The notes under the pieces were generated by a model. That model saw only the letters and a program-made list of their open reading frames with translations, had not been told where the DNA came from and did not search any database. The position numbers and the translations under genes are program-made. From the IMG/VR virus record IMGVR_UViG_3300040801_004484, positions 1 to 27,645 of that record: a DNA stretch of 27,645 nt, one strand, 5' to 3'. This DNA is from a virus. Shown here piece after piece: positions 13,322 to 21,335 of this stretch; the stretch's first letter is position 1, and each line of letters starts with the position of its first letter.

Positions 13322-14919
13322 GCGACAGACTCCGCGACGACCTGCCCGCCGCCGGCGCCGCCGAAATCCCCGCGGCGCTGCTCCCCTATCAGCAGGCCTG
13401 GGTCGCCGACGACGCCCCGCTCAAGGTCGCCGAGAAATCGAGGCGCATCGGCCTCACGTGGGCGGAGGCCTCGGACGACGTCTTGATCGCCGCGGCCGAC
13501 GCGCAGAGCGACGGGCAGAACGTCTACTACATCGGCTACAACCAGGACATGGCCATCGAGTACGTCGAGGCCTGCGCCATGTGGGCGCGTGCCTTCGACT
13601 ACGCGGCATCCCAGATCGAGGAAGGCCTCTGGGACGACGGCGACGACGACAAACACATCAAGACCTTTACCATCCGCTTTCCCAGCTCCGGCCATCGCGT
13701 CGTCGCGCTCAGCTCGCGCCCGGCCAACCTGCGCGGCAAGCAGGGCGTGGTCGTCATCGACGAGGCGGCCTTCCACGATCAGCTCGACCAGCTCCTCAAG
13801 GCCGCACTCGCGCTGCTGATCTGGGGTGGGCGGGTGCGGGTGCTGTCCACGCACAACGGCGACCAGAACGCCTTCAACGAACTCATCCAGGAGATCCGCG
13901 CCGGCAAGCGCCGCGGCTCCGTTCAGCGCACCACCTTTCGCGAGGCCGTGGCGCAGGGCCTCTACCGGCGGGTGTGCCTGCGCCTCGGTCAGGCCTGGAC
14001 GCAGGCGGGCGAGGACACGTGGGTGCAGGACGTCTATGCCTTCTACGGCGAGGACGCGGCCGAGGAGCTCGACGTCGTCCCGAGCCAGGGCTCGGGGCGC
14101 TACCTCACACGCGCCCTGGTCGAGTCGACGGCGCAGGGCGAGGCGCCGCTGCTGCGCCTGGCCCTGCCCAGCAGCTTCGCTCAGCTCGCGCAGCATCTGC
14201 GCGAGGCCGAGGCACGCGACTGGTGCGAGGCCGAGCTCGCCCCGCTGCTCGCAGGACTCGACCCGAACCTGGCGAGCTACTTCGGCGAGGACTTCGCGCG
14301 CTCGGGCGACGTGACCGTGGTCTGGCCCGCGCAACAGCAGGGCGACCTATCCCTGCGCACGCCCTTTGTGCTGGAACTGCGCAACGTGCCCTACGAGCAG
14401 CAGAAGCAGGTCCTGTTCTACCTGGTCGACCGACTGCCCCGATTCACCGCCGGGGCCTTGGATGCGACCGGCAACGGCGGCTACCTCGCCGAGGTCGCCA
14501 TGCAGCGCTACGGCGCCACGCGCATCGCCGAGATCAAGATCACCGCGGAGTGGTACCGCCAGCACATGCCGCGCTTCAAGGCCGCGTTCGAGGACCGCAC
14601 GCACACCATCCCGAAGCACGCCGACGTCGTCGCGGACATGCTCGCGGTGCGGGTGCGCAAGGGCGTTGCCCAGGTCCCCGACGACGCCCGCACCAAGGGC
14701 ACGGACGGCTTCGAGCGCCACGGCGACTCGGCCATCGCACTGGCCCTGCTGCACTACGCCGTCGCCGAGATGGAGCCCGTGCCGATCGAGTTCCAGTCCA
14801 CCGGCCGACGGCGCGCAGCGCTGGACGCCTACGACGAGACCGGCGCCCACGCCCGACGCCTGCGAGAGGACGTCGGCTTCGGCACGGTCGCTGGCGACAC
14901 CGACTTCGGGGGGCTCTGA
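13318..14919 (+). CDS. Terminase large subunit (Mu gp28-like)
   Basis: A 533-residue packaging motor. The ATPase part has an atypical Walker A (EKSRRIGLTW, 39-48), Walker B with catalytic Glu (VVVIDEA, 144-150) and a coupling motif STHNG (177-181). The nuclease half has acidic clusters of the RNase-H-like fold: GEDFARSGD, LDATGNGGYLAE and HADVVADM. Mu-like terminases cut host DNA beyond the phage ends and package by headful. It directly precedes the portal gene with no gap. Confidence 0.93.
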   Translation: MSDRLRDDLPAAGAAEIPAALLPYQQAWVADDAPLKVAEKSRRIGLTWAEASDDVLIAAADAQSDGQNVYYIGYNQDMAIEYVEACAMWARAFDYAASQIEEGLWDDGDDDKHIKTFTIRFPSSGHRVVALSSRPANLRGKQGVVVIDEAAFHDQLDQLLKAALALLIWGGRVRVLSTHNGDQNAFNELIQEIRAGKRRGSVQRTTFREAVAQGLYRRVCLRLGQAWTQAGEDTWVQDVYAFYGEDAAEELDVVPSQGSGRYLTRALVESTAQGEAPLLRLALPSSFAQLAQHLREAEARDWCEAELAPLLAGLDPNLASYFGEDFARSGDVTVVWPAQQQGDLSLRTPFVLELRNVPYEQQKQVLFYLVDRLPRFTAGALDATGNGGYLAEVAMQRYGATRIAEIKITAEWYRQHMPRFKAAFEDRTHTIPKHADVVADMLAVRVRKGVAQVPDDARTKGTDGFERHGDSAIALALLHYAVAEMEPVPIEFQSTGRRRAALDAYDETGAHARRLREDVGFGTVAGDTDFGGL

Positions 14920-16482
14920 ATGGCCGGTTACATACAGCGCGGCAGCGGCCTGATCATCCCGGCGAGCTTCGCCGAGACGGCGCCCGCCGGGGAGGTGGCG
15001 ACCACCCGCGACGGGCGCGACATCACACGCGGCTACGTCGACCCGATGGTGTTGTTGCTGCCGCAGGACGAGATCCTGCTCGCGCGCGGCGCCGGCAACC
15101 AAGCGCTCTACCGAGAGGTCCTGCGCGACGACCAGGTCGCCTCCGTCTTGCAGCAGCGCCGCCGCGCCGTCGTCTCCGCCGAGTGGGAGGTGCAGCCCGG
15201 CGGGGCGAAGCGCCAGGACAAGGCGGCGGCCGACGCCCTGCGCGACTGGCTCACGGGCGTCAACCTCGGCCTAGACGACGACCAACACGCGCGCCTACCG
15301 CAGCCCGGCTGGGACGCGGTCACCGACAAGATGCTCTTCGGCCTGTTCTACGGCTACGCCGTGGCGGAGTGTCTATGGGGGCGCGATGGGCGGCATATCA
15401 CGCTGGATGCCGTGCGCGTGCGCGACCGTCGCCGCTTCGCCTTCGACGGCGCGATGCGCCTGCGCCTGCGCACCATGAGCAAGCCCGAGGGCGAGCTGCT
15501 GCCGCCGCGCAAGTTCTGGGCCTTCGCCACCGGCGCCGATCACGACGACGAGCCCTATGGCTTGGGCCTTGCGCACTGGCTGTACTGGCCGGTGCTGTTC
15601 AAGCGCCAGAACCTCAAGTTCTGGCTCATCTTCCTCGAGAAGTTCGGCCAGCCGACGGTGACGGGCAAGTACGCCTCCAACGCCGGCCCGCTCGAGCGCC
15701 AGCGCCTGCTGCAGGCCGTGGAGGCCGTGCGCACCGATACCGGCGTGATCATCCCCGAGGGCATGGCACTGGAGCTGCTCGAGGCCGCGCGCTCGGGCAC
15801 GGCCGACTACACCGCGCTGTTCGATCGCATGAACGCGGCGATCACCAAGGTCGTACTCGGGCACACCGGGACCTCCGACAGCACCCCCGGCAAGCTCGGC
15901 TCCGAGGACATGGCGCAGGACGTGCGCGAAGACGTCATCAAGGCCGATGCCGACCTGGTCTGCGACTCGTTCAACCGGGGCCCGGCACGCTGGCTGACGC
16001 AGTGGAACTACCCCAACGCCGCCGCGCCGCGCGTGTGGCGGCGCACCGAGCAACCCGAGGACCTCAACGCCGTCGCCGAGCGCGACAAGACGATCGTCGA
16101 CATGGGCTTTCGCCCGAGCCTGCGCCACGTCACCGACACCTACGGCGGCGAGTGGACCGAGCGCGCGCCGTGCGTGCCGGACGGGCCGCCGACCGGGGCA
16201 CAGCCAGGCCGGTCGGCCGAGTTCGCCGAGGACGCGCCCGACGCGCCCGACATGCCCGAGCTGCAGGCCGAGCGTCTGGACCAAGAGCTCGGGCCCGCGA
16301 CGGACGCCTGGATCGATGAGCTGCGTGCGCGGGTCGAGGCCGCCGAGAGCCTGCAGGCCCTGCGCGACGAGCTGCTCGAGGCCTACCCGGGCATGGAGCC
16401 TGAGCGCTTCGCGGCGGTCATGCGCGAGGCCCTGGCCAGCGCGCAGCTCGCCGGCCGCTACGACATCCTCGACGAGACCTGA
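14920..16482 (+). CDS. Portal protein (DUF935, Mu gp29-like)
   Basis: A 520-residue portal forming the ring through which DNA enters the head and to which the tail attaches. Family features include the early LRDDQVASVLQQRRRAVVSAEW block, the central KFWAFATGADHDDEPYGLGL with ALYWPVLFKRQNLKFW-type helices, FLEKFGQPTVTGKY, and GHTGTSDSTPGKLGSEDMAQ. The C-terminus is acidic and helical. The start codon follows the terminase stop directly. Confidence 0.93.
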   Translation: MAGYIQRGSGLIIPASFAETAPAGEVATTRDGRDITRGYVDPMVLLLPQDEILLARGAGNQALYREVLRDDQVASVLQQRRRAVVSAEWEVQPGGAKRQDKAAADALRDWLTGVNLGLDDDQHARLPQPGWDAVTDKMLFGLFYGYAVAECLWGRDGRHITLDAVRVRDRRRFAFDGAMRLRLRTMSKPEGELLPPRKFWAFATGADHDDEPYGLGLAHWLYWPVLFKRQNLKFWLIFLEKFGQPTVTGKYASNAGPLERQRLLQAVEAVRTDTGVIIPEGMALELLEAARSGTADYTALFDRMNAAITKVVLGHTGTSDSTPGKLGSEDMAQDVREDVIKADADLVCDSFNRGPARWLTQWNYPNAAAPRVWRRTEQPEDLNAVAERDKTIVDMGFRPSLRHVTDTYGGEWTERAPCVPDGPPTGAQPGRSAEFAEDAPDAPDMPELQAERLDQELGPATDAWIDELRARVEAAESLQALRDELLEAYPGMEPERFAAVMREALASAQLAGRYDILDET

Positions 16483-16658
16483 GCGCGATGGCCGCGCAAC
16501 CGAAGCAAGGGGAGCGTCGGCGGCGTGCAGCAACACGCCGCCGACATCCCCGGACCGCAGTCAGGGCTGCGGCACGGCAGACCCAAGGCTCCCCGCCACG
16601 TCGACGCGGCCCGGGCAGCCTACGGGTCGGCCACCGCATCGACAATGGGAGAAAACCC
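16483..16658 (+). other. 176-bp gap before the methylase gene, with strong hairpin
   Basis: In a segment where neighbouring genes overlap or nearly touch, this gap is conspicuous. It contains a perfect 12-bp inverted repeat, listed separately. The reading frame of the methylase stays open upstream to 16488, but those residues are Arg-rich and unlike the family, so I treat the stretch as untranslated. Confidence 0.6.
16516..16545. repeat. Perfect 12-bp hairpin upstream of the methylase
   Basis: GTCGGCGGCGTG and CACGCCGCCGAC are perfect inverted arms around the loop CAGCAA. The RNA hairpin would be very stable. No T-tract follows, so an intrinsic terminator is unlikely. An mRNA-processing, attenuation or insertion-boundary role is possible. 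Confidence 0.65.
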
Positions 16659-17417
16659 ATGCGAAGCCCGATCCCCTGGATGGGCGGAAAGGCCCGACTG
16701 GCGCACACCGTGCTGCGCCGCATGCCCGAGCACAAGACCTACGTCGAGGCCTTTGCCGGAGGCGCGGCCGTACTCTTCATGCGCGAGGCACCGGCGCCGG
16801 TCGAGGTGCTCAACGACATCGACTCCGAGCTGGTGAGCTTCTTCCGCGTGGTCAAGCACCACATGGTCGAGTTCTGCAACCAGTTCCGCTGGGCCCTGGT
16901 CAGCCGCCAGCTCTTCCAGTGGTTGGACGAGACGCCGCCCGACACGCTCACCGACATCCAGCGCGCCGCGCGCTTCTACTACCTGCAGAAGCTTTGCTTC
17001 GGCGCCCGGCCGGACAGCCGCAGCTTCGGTGTCGATCCCGGTAGCCGCCCGCGCCTGAACCTCGTGCGCCTTGAGGAGGACATCTCGGCGGCCCACGAGC
17101 GCCTGGCGCGAGTCGTCATCGAGCACCTCGGTTACGCCGAGTGCATCCAGCGCTACGATCGCGAGCAGACGTTTTTCTTCCTGGACCCGCTGTACTGGAA
17201 GCTCGCCGGCTACGGCCACCCCTTCGGCCTGGACGACTACGAACGGCTCGCCGAGCTGATGCGCGGCATGCGCGGTAAGGCCATGCTCACCATCAACGAT
17301 CACCCGGACATCAGGCGCGTTTTCAAAGGCCTTAAACGCGACCGGGTCGCCATCAAGTACACCGTCGGCAAGGTCGCGCCCAAGACCTCGGCCGAGCTGG
17401 TCTACCGGAACTGGTGA
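16659..17417 (+). CDS. D12-class N6-adenine DNA methyltransferase with DPLY motif
   Basis: A 252-residue Dam-like methylase inserted between portal and head-protein genes. It has the N-terminal IPWMGGK (5-11), the SAM-binding motif YVEAFAGGAAVLF (28-40) and NDID, then the catalytic motif at 176-179. That motif reads DPLY instead of the usual DPPY (codons 17184-17195), followed by the normal downstream blocks and a C-terminal TINDHPDIRRVF. The start at 16659 has GGGAGA about 7-9 nt upstream. It likely protects phage DNA from host restriction or alters methylation-sensitive control; whether the variant motif is active is unknown. Confidence 0.9.
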   Translation: MRSPIPWMGGKARLAHTVLRRMPEHKTYVEAFAGGAAVLFMREAPAPVEVLNDIDSELVSFFRVVKHHMVEFCNQFRWALVSRQLFQWLDETPPDTLTDIQRAARFYYLQKLCFGARPDSRSFGVDPGSRPRLNLVRLEEDISAAHERLARVVIEHLGYAECIQRYDREQTFFFLDPLYWKLAGYGHPFGLDDYERLAELMRGMRGKAMLTINDHPDIRRVFKGLKRDRVAIKYTVGKVAPKTSAELVYRNW

Positions 17418-17420
17418 GCC

Positions 17421-18641
17421 ATGCCCTCGACCCGGTACGGCGGTCTCAGCTTTCGCGAGCAGGTCGCGTTCTTTCGCGACAAGGTCAACGTGCCGACGGC
17501 CGCCTGGACCGATGTGTGGCAGGGCATGCACGCGCGCGCCTTCGTGGTGGCGGGGGCGCTGCGTGAGGACCTGTTGACCGACCTGCGCGGCGCCGTCGAC
17601 CAGGCCATCGCCGAGGGCACCACGCTTGCCGCGTTCCGGCGCGACTTCGATCGCATCGTCGCGACCCACGGCTGGAGCTACCGCGGTGGGCGCGGCTGGC
17701 GCAGCCGGGTCATCTACGACACCAACCTGCGCACGAGCTACCAGGCCGGGCGCTACGCCCAGCTGCGCGCGGTCAGGGCCGCCAGGCCCTACTGGCGCTA
17801 CCGCCACAGCGACGCCGTCACCCACCCGCGCCCCGAACACCAGGCCTGGGACGGACTCATCCTGAGCGCGGACGATCCGTGGTGGCAGACCCACTACCCG
17901 CCGAACGGCTGGGGCTGCCAGTGCACCGTCGAGGCCCTGGCCGAGCGCGACCTGCGCCGCCTGGGTAAGGATGGGCCGGACCGCCCCCCGCCGCTGCAGG
18001 CGCGCGAGGTGAGCGTCGGTGTGCGCGGACCCACGCCGCGCACCGTGCAGGTGCCCGAAGGCATCGACCCGGGCTGGGCCTACAACGTCGGCGAGGCGGC
18101 CTGGGGGCGCGAGCTCTGCGAGCGGGCGATGGCGCAGTACAGGGCGGGGGGGCGCGATGCCTGGGAGCTGCTCACGCCCGCCGGCCCCGAGCGCTTCGGG
18201 CGCCCGGCGCAGATCCCGGCGGACCGCCCCAGCCGCGGGCGCGGCCGGCGCCTGCGCGACGAGGCGGGTGTGCAGGGCGCGCTGCGCGAGATCCTCGACG
18301 GCGAGGAGCGGGTCTACCGCCCGGGCGGCCTGGCGGTGCTGGTGAACGCGCAGGCCCTCGCGCGCCACGTCGACCCCAACCGCGGCGAGTTCCTGCCGCT
18401 GCTCGACGATGTCCTCAGCGACCCCTTCGAGGTCTGGCTCGCCTTCGAGCGGCACCGGGGCACCGGCCAGGTCGTCATGCGCAGCCGCGTGCTCAAGCTC
18501 TTTGATCTGGGCCGCGATCGCGGCGTGCTCGTCGTCGCCAACGCGCGCCGTGGCCTGCTCGAGGCCTGGACGGTCGTGCCGACGTCGGATCTGCGCTACC
18601 TGCAGCGCCAGCGGCGCGGGATGCTGCTGTATGGGCGCTGA
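17421..18641 (+). CDS. MuF-like minor head protein fused to a BECR-type nuclease-like domain
   Basis: A 406-residue protein. Residues 1 to about 185 match the phage Mu F family (Mu gp30): a helical start, YDTNLRTSYQAGRYAQL, RYRHSDAVTHPRPEHQAW and GWGCQC (163-168). After a linker rich in Arg and Gly (about 270-285), the last about 115 residues look like the PBECR-type nuclease domain: LAVLVNAQALARHVDPNRGE, DPFEVWLAFE, VLKLFDLG, VLVVANARRGLLEAWTVV and RRGMLLYG. Such domains are known as toxin-like cargo of MuF proteins injected with phage DNA. The start is 3 nt after the methylase stop. Confidence 0.85.
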   Translation: MPSTRYGGLSFREQVAFFRDKVNVPTAAWTDVWQGMHARAFVVAGALREDLLTDLRGAVDQAIAEGTTLAAFRRDFDRIVATHGWSYRGGRGWRSRVIYDTNLRTSYQAGRYAQLRAVRAARPYWRYRHSDAVTHPRPEHQAWDGLILSADDPWWQTHYPPNGWGCQCTVEALAERDLRRLGKDGPDRPPPLQAREVSVGVRGPTPRTVQVPEGIDPGWAYNVGEAAWGRELCERAMAQYRAGGRDAWELLTPAGPERFGRPAQIPADRPSRGRGRRLRDEAGVQGALREILDGEERVYRPGGLAVLVNAQALARHVDPNRGEFLPLLDDVLSDPFEVWLAFERHRGTGQVVMRSRVLKLFDLGRDRGVLVVANARRGLLEAWTVVPTSDLRYLQRQRRGMLLYGR

Positions 18642-18690
18642 GCACAGGGTGGGAGGGGCCCTCACTCCCCACGCGCGGGGCGGGCGGGCT

Positions 18691-18723
18691 GCTGACGTCG
18701 TCGGGGCGCGTCCCCACGTCAGC
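18691..18723. repeat. Hairpin between the MuF-like gene and gene G
   Basis: GCTGACGT (18691-18698) and ACGTCAGC (18716-18723) are perfect arms. Inside them GGGG and CCCC can pair further around a CGCGT loop. TATAAG (18744-18749) follows 3 nt before the next ATG. There is no T-tract. It could end or attenuate the upstream transcript, or mark a control site for gene G. Confidence 0.45.
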
Positions 18724-18751
18724 GGCCGGGTTCACCCCTAGAGTATAAGAC

Positions 18752-19210
18752 ATGGCCGGGGCGCGCATCGAGATCGACGATCGGCAGGTCCTGGCGGCCC
18801 TGCGCCGCCTCGAGGACTTCGCCCGCAACCCCGACCTGGCCCTGCGGGACATCGGCGAGGCCCTGCTCGGCACGCACCGCGCCCGCTTCGAGGATCAGGA
18901 GGCCCCGGACGGCACCCCCTGGGCGGCCCTGGACCCCAAGTACCAGGCCCGCAAGCGCCGCAACGCCGAGCGCATCCTCGTCCTGGAGGGCTGGCTGCGC
19001 GACCAGCTCAGCTACCAGGTCGACGGCCAGCGCCTGGAGCTCGGCACCGCGCGCATCTACGGCGCCACCCACCAATTCGGCCGCGAGGAGGCCGGCATCC
19101 CGGCCCGGCCGTTCCTGGGCCTCTCAGAGGCCGACCAGGCCGAGATCCTCGAGATCCTGCGCGAACACCTCGAGGCGGGCCTGGGCGGGCGCGGCGCGTT
19201 GAGCCCCTGA
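18752..19210 (+). CDS. Virion morphogenesis protein (Mu gpG / Phage_tail_S family)
   Basis: A 152-residue protein of the family that includes Mu gpG and P2 gpS. The conserved blocks are LRDIGEALLGTHRARFEDQEAP, DGTPWAALDPKYQARKRRN and ATHQFGREEAGIPARPFLGL, the last being the family hallmark. It acts in head or head-tail assembly. Only a weak AGAG precedes the start. In Mu, gene I follows directly; here a two-gene accessory cassette intervenes. Confidence 0.88.
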   Translation: MAGARIEIDDRQVLAALRRLEDFARNPDLALRDIGEALLGTHRARFEDQEAPDGTPWAALDPKYQARKRRNAERILVLEGWLRDQLSYQVDGQRLELGTARIYGATHQFGREEAGIPARPFLGLSEADQAEILEILREHLEAGLGGRGALSP

Positions 19211-19416
19211 AACGCCCTGAGCGGCGCCGAGGGCCCCGAGCCGCCCCGGGTGGGCGCGTGCCAGGGAGTAAAATGCGTGTCGGCGAATTTAAACGGGTTC
19301 TAGGGCGGCTCTCTTGTGTTGGGTGGTGCTGCACTGGTGCAATACCCCCCGTAAATGGCTCTGGGCCCTAGCGACCTGAATCTTATCCGCACCATCACCG
19401 ACCAGGGAGACGCGGG
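19211..19416 (+). other. 206-bp gap before the accessory cassette
   Basis: The first about 50 bp are GC-rich and self-complementary. From about 19270 the sequence turns abruptly AT-richer (AATTTAAAC) and this lower-GC composition continues through the next two genes. A weak promoter candidate is TTGTGT (19314-19319), 18 bp, TGCAAT (19338-19343). The boundary near 19260-19290 is the likely left edge of an insertion. Confidence 0.45.
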
Positions 19417-20247
19417 ATGGCCAAGAACTCTAAGATTGAGTGGACGCACCACACCTTCAACCCCTGGTGGGGTTGCACCAAGGTCTCGCCCGGCTGCACG
19501 CATTGCTATGCCCAGGCCTGGGCCAACCGGGTCGGCCTGGAGGTTTGGGGGGCAAAGGCCCCCCGCCGTTTCTTGAGCGACCAGCATTGGCAGGAGCCGC
19601 TGCGCTGGAATCGAGAAGCCGAGCGTTCGCGCGAGAGGCGCCGCGTGTTCTGCGCCTCGATGGCTGACGTCTTCGAGTACCGCCCGGAACTCAGGCCGTT
19701 GCGTGAGCGGCTCTGGGACCTCATTGCGGCAACGCCACACCTTGACTGGCTGTTGTTGACCAAGCGGCCCCACCTGATCGGGAGATTCGTCCCCTGGACG
19801 GACGATTGGCCCGAGAACGTTTGGCTTGGCACGACCGCTGAGAATCAGCGTTGGGCGGCCAAGCGTCTGCCGCTGCTGCTGCGCCACCCTGCGACCGTGC
19901 GCTTCGTATCTTGCGAACCGCTGCTGGGGCCAGTCGATCTTGCGCCGTGGCTGCCGGGCCTGGATTGGGTCATAGCAGGCGGGGAAAGCGGTTCTGGTGC
20001 GCGCCCCATGAATCCTGAGTGGGCCGCTGCATTGCGAGACCAGTGCAACGACGCAGGCGTGGCCTTTCATTTCAAGCAGTGGGGGCACTGGTCGCCCAAC
20101 GTGCCCGCGGACCGCAGGCCGCGACAGGTCATTGAGTTGTCGGGCTCGGACGGGCAGCCCATTCATCTAGCTAGACTATCGAAGAAGGATGCCGGCCGGG
20201 AGCTCGACGGCCGGGTGTGGGATGAGTTTCCTCGCCGCTACGCATGA
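19417..20247 (+). CDS. Three-Cys-motif protein (DUF5131, phage Gp37/Gp68 family)
   Basis: A 276-residue protein with the family's N-terminal KIEWTHHTFNPWWGC and the cysteine cluster C20-X6-C27-X2-C30 (followed by YA). This cluster resembles an iron-sulfur or metal site of radical-SAM-like proteins. Further family blocks are VFCASMADVFE, LDWLLLTKRP, VWLGTTAENQ, FVSCEPLLGPVDL, DWVIAGGESGSGARPM and a C-terminal FHFKQWG. Biochemical function is not established. GGGAG precedes the start. It pairs with the TcmP gene that follows, a partnership known widely. The base composition is clearly lower in GC than the phage core, so it was probably acquired separately. Confidence 0.88.
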   Translation: MAKNSKIEWTHHTFNPWWGCTKVSPGCTHCYAQAWANRVGLEVWGAKAPRRFLSDQHWQEPLRWNREAERSRERRRVFCASMADVFEYRPELRPLRERLWDLIAATPHLDWLLLTKRPHLIGRFVPWTDDWPENVWLGTTAENQRWAAKRLPLLLRHPATVRFVSCEPLLGPVDLAPWLPGLDWVIAGGESGSGARPMNPEWAAALRDQCNDAGVAFHFKQWGHWSPNVPADRRPRQVIELSGSDGQPIHLARLSKKDAGRELDGRVWDEFPRRYA

Positions 20248-20271
20248 GGGCACTGTCAGGGAGGAAGGGTC

Positions 20272-21147
20272 TTGCAGGAGCCTACAGTAGGCGCTTGGGC
20301 ACGGCACAAACTGGATTTTCTGAGCAGGTACCTCTCCGCATACACGAAGATCCTGAGCAAGCAGCCCTGGGCGGACGGGTTCGTCTATATCGACGCGTTC
20401 GCGGGTCCGGGGAGGGCGCGGGTACGCGCCAAGCCGGACGCGCTTCCCGGGGGTGTCGATCTATTGGCTCCTGTTCTGGACGAAGACGACGCCGAATACC
20501 TCAAAGGGTCGCCCAGAGTTGCCCTCGACATTGATCCACCCTTCAGTCATTACGTCTTTATAGACCTCAACTCAGAACGGATTGCGTTGCTAGAGGCGGT
20601 GGCGGCGGAGTTCGGCGCTGCGCGCACAGTCGCCATCAGGCAGTGCGACTGCAACGCCTATCTCCTCGAGCTGCTCCCGCGCATCAAATGGGATACGTGG
20701 CGCGGGGTCGTATTCCTGGACCCGTTCGGGATGCACGTGCCTTGGTCGACCATTCAGGCGTTGGCCGAGACGCGGGCCCTTGAGGTCTTCGTCAACTTCC
20801 CACTCGGCATGGCCATTCAACGGCTGTTGCCGCGTGACGGCCAACTGCAACCGCAACGGCGTCGCAAGCTCGATGAGTACTTCGGAGGGCCGGAGTGGTT
20901 CGATGTCATGTACCAAGAACGACAGGTAGACCTGTTCGGAGAGGAACAACGCCAAAAGATGCCGGGCGAACACCTGGCCAAGTGGTATCGCGATAGGCTG
21001 CAGGCCGCCTTCGGTTATGCCTCCAAGGCGCGCCTGGTGCGCAACTCCCGGGGAGGACATCTCTACTATCTCATCCACGCGGGTCCCAACAAGACCGGCG
21101 CAAAGATCGCGAATGAACTGTTGTCCAAGTGGGAGGGTGTAGGCTGA
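20272..21147 (+). CDS. tcmP: Three-Cys-motif partner protein TcmP
   Basis: A 291-residue protein. The N-terminal VGAWARHKLDFLSRYLSAYT, then YIDAFAGPG (39-47) and VFLDPFGMHVPW (147-158), are the TcmP family hallmarks. The DAFAGPG and LDPFG blocks look like the SAM-binding and catalytic motifs of class I methyltransferases, so it may modify a nucleic acid or protein. The TTG start at 20272 is supported by GGGAGGAAGG about 5-12 nt upstream and by the family's start; no ATG is available. It lies 24 bp after the three-Cys-motif gene. One 60-bp stretch (20521-20580) is 29/60 GC, against about 70% in the phage core. Confidence 0.88.
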   Translation: MQEPTVGAWARHKLDFLSRYLSAYTKILSKQPWADGFVYIDAFAGPGRARVRAKPDALPGGVDLLAPVLDEDDAEYLKGSPRVALDIDPPFSHYVFIDLNSERIALLEAVAAEFGAARTVAIRQCDCNAYLLELLPRIKWDTWRGVVFLDPFGMHVPWSTIQALAETRALEVFVNFPLGMAIQRLLPRDGQLQPQRRRKLDEYFGGPEWFDVMYQERQVDLFGEEQRQKMPGEHLAKWYRDRLQAAFGYASKARLVRNSRGGHLYYLIHAGPNKTGAKIANELLSKWEGVG

Positions 21148-21219
21148 TCGCGCCTGCCCATGTACGGCCGATGCTCGACGACCTGCTGCGCCCCCACGTC
21201 GTAATCCGCTAGCACCAAC

Positions 21220-21235
21220 CCTCACGGTTGTGAGG
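21220..21235. repeat. Hairpin after the accessory cassette
   Basis: CCTCAC-GGTT-GTGAGG is a perfect 6-4-6 dyad, 72 bp after the tcmP stop and about 50 bp before the second late promoter. Only a short CTT follows. It may insulate the cassette from the downstream late operon. Confidence 0.4.
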
Positions 21236-21283
21236 CGCTTATCCCCGCGCTAGTCTGAACCCGCTCGTTTCCCGAGCCCCCAT

Positions 21284-21335
21284 CCTGAACCGCTTCAGCT
21301 ACGCCACCGCGTAGCCCCTCGCCACACTGGCGCCA
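21284..21335 (+). promoter_or_regulatory. Late promoter module 2 (PI-like), probable leaderless start
   Basis: CCTGAACCGCTTCAGCT (21284-21300) is identical to the 17-mer at 10959-10975. The dyad centre, 21291.5, is 43.5 bp before the A of the ATG at 21335, the same distance as in module 1. ACACTGGCG-C-CATG (21324-21337) also matches, with CACACT (21323-21328) as a weak -10 at -12 to -7 if the A is +1. The 34-bp spacer between is otherwise unlike the first copy. The location before protease gene I corresponds to the PI promoter of Mu. Confidence 0.72.

Noticed and set aside
13236-16319. Long plus-strand frame of more than 1000 codons across terminase and portal
   Set aside because: The product is Arg/Ala/Gly-rich without domains, while the overlapping frames encode clear terminase and portal proteins.
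16488-16658. N-terminal extension of the methylase
   Set aside because: The added residues are Arg-rich and unlike the D12 family, which starts near IPWMGGK; a good ribosome site precedes 16659.
16620-18665. Long minus-strand frame opposite methylase and head protein
   Set aside because: Antisense shadow of two well-supported genes, with no ribosome site or recognisable domain.
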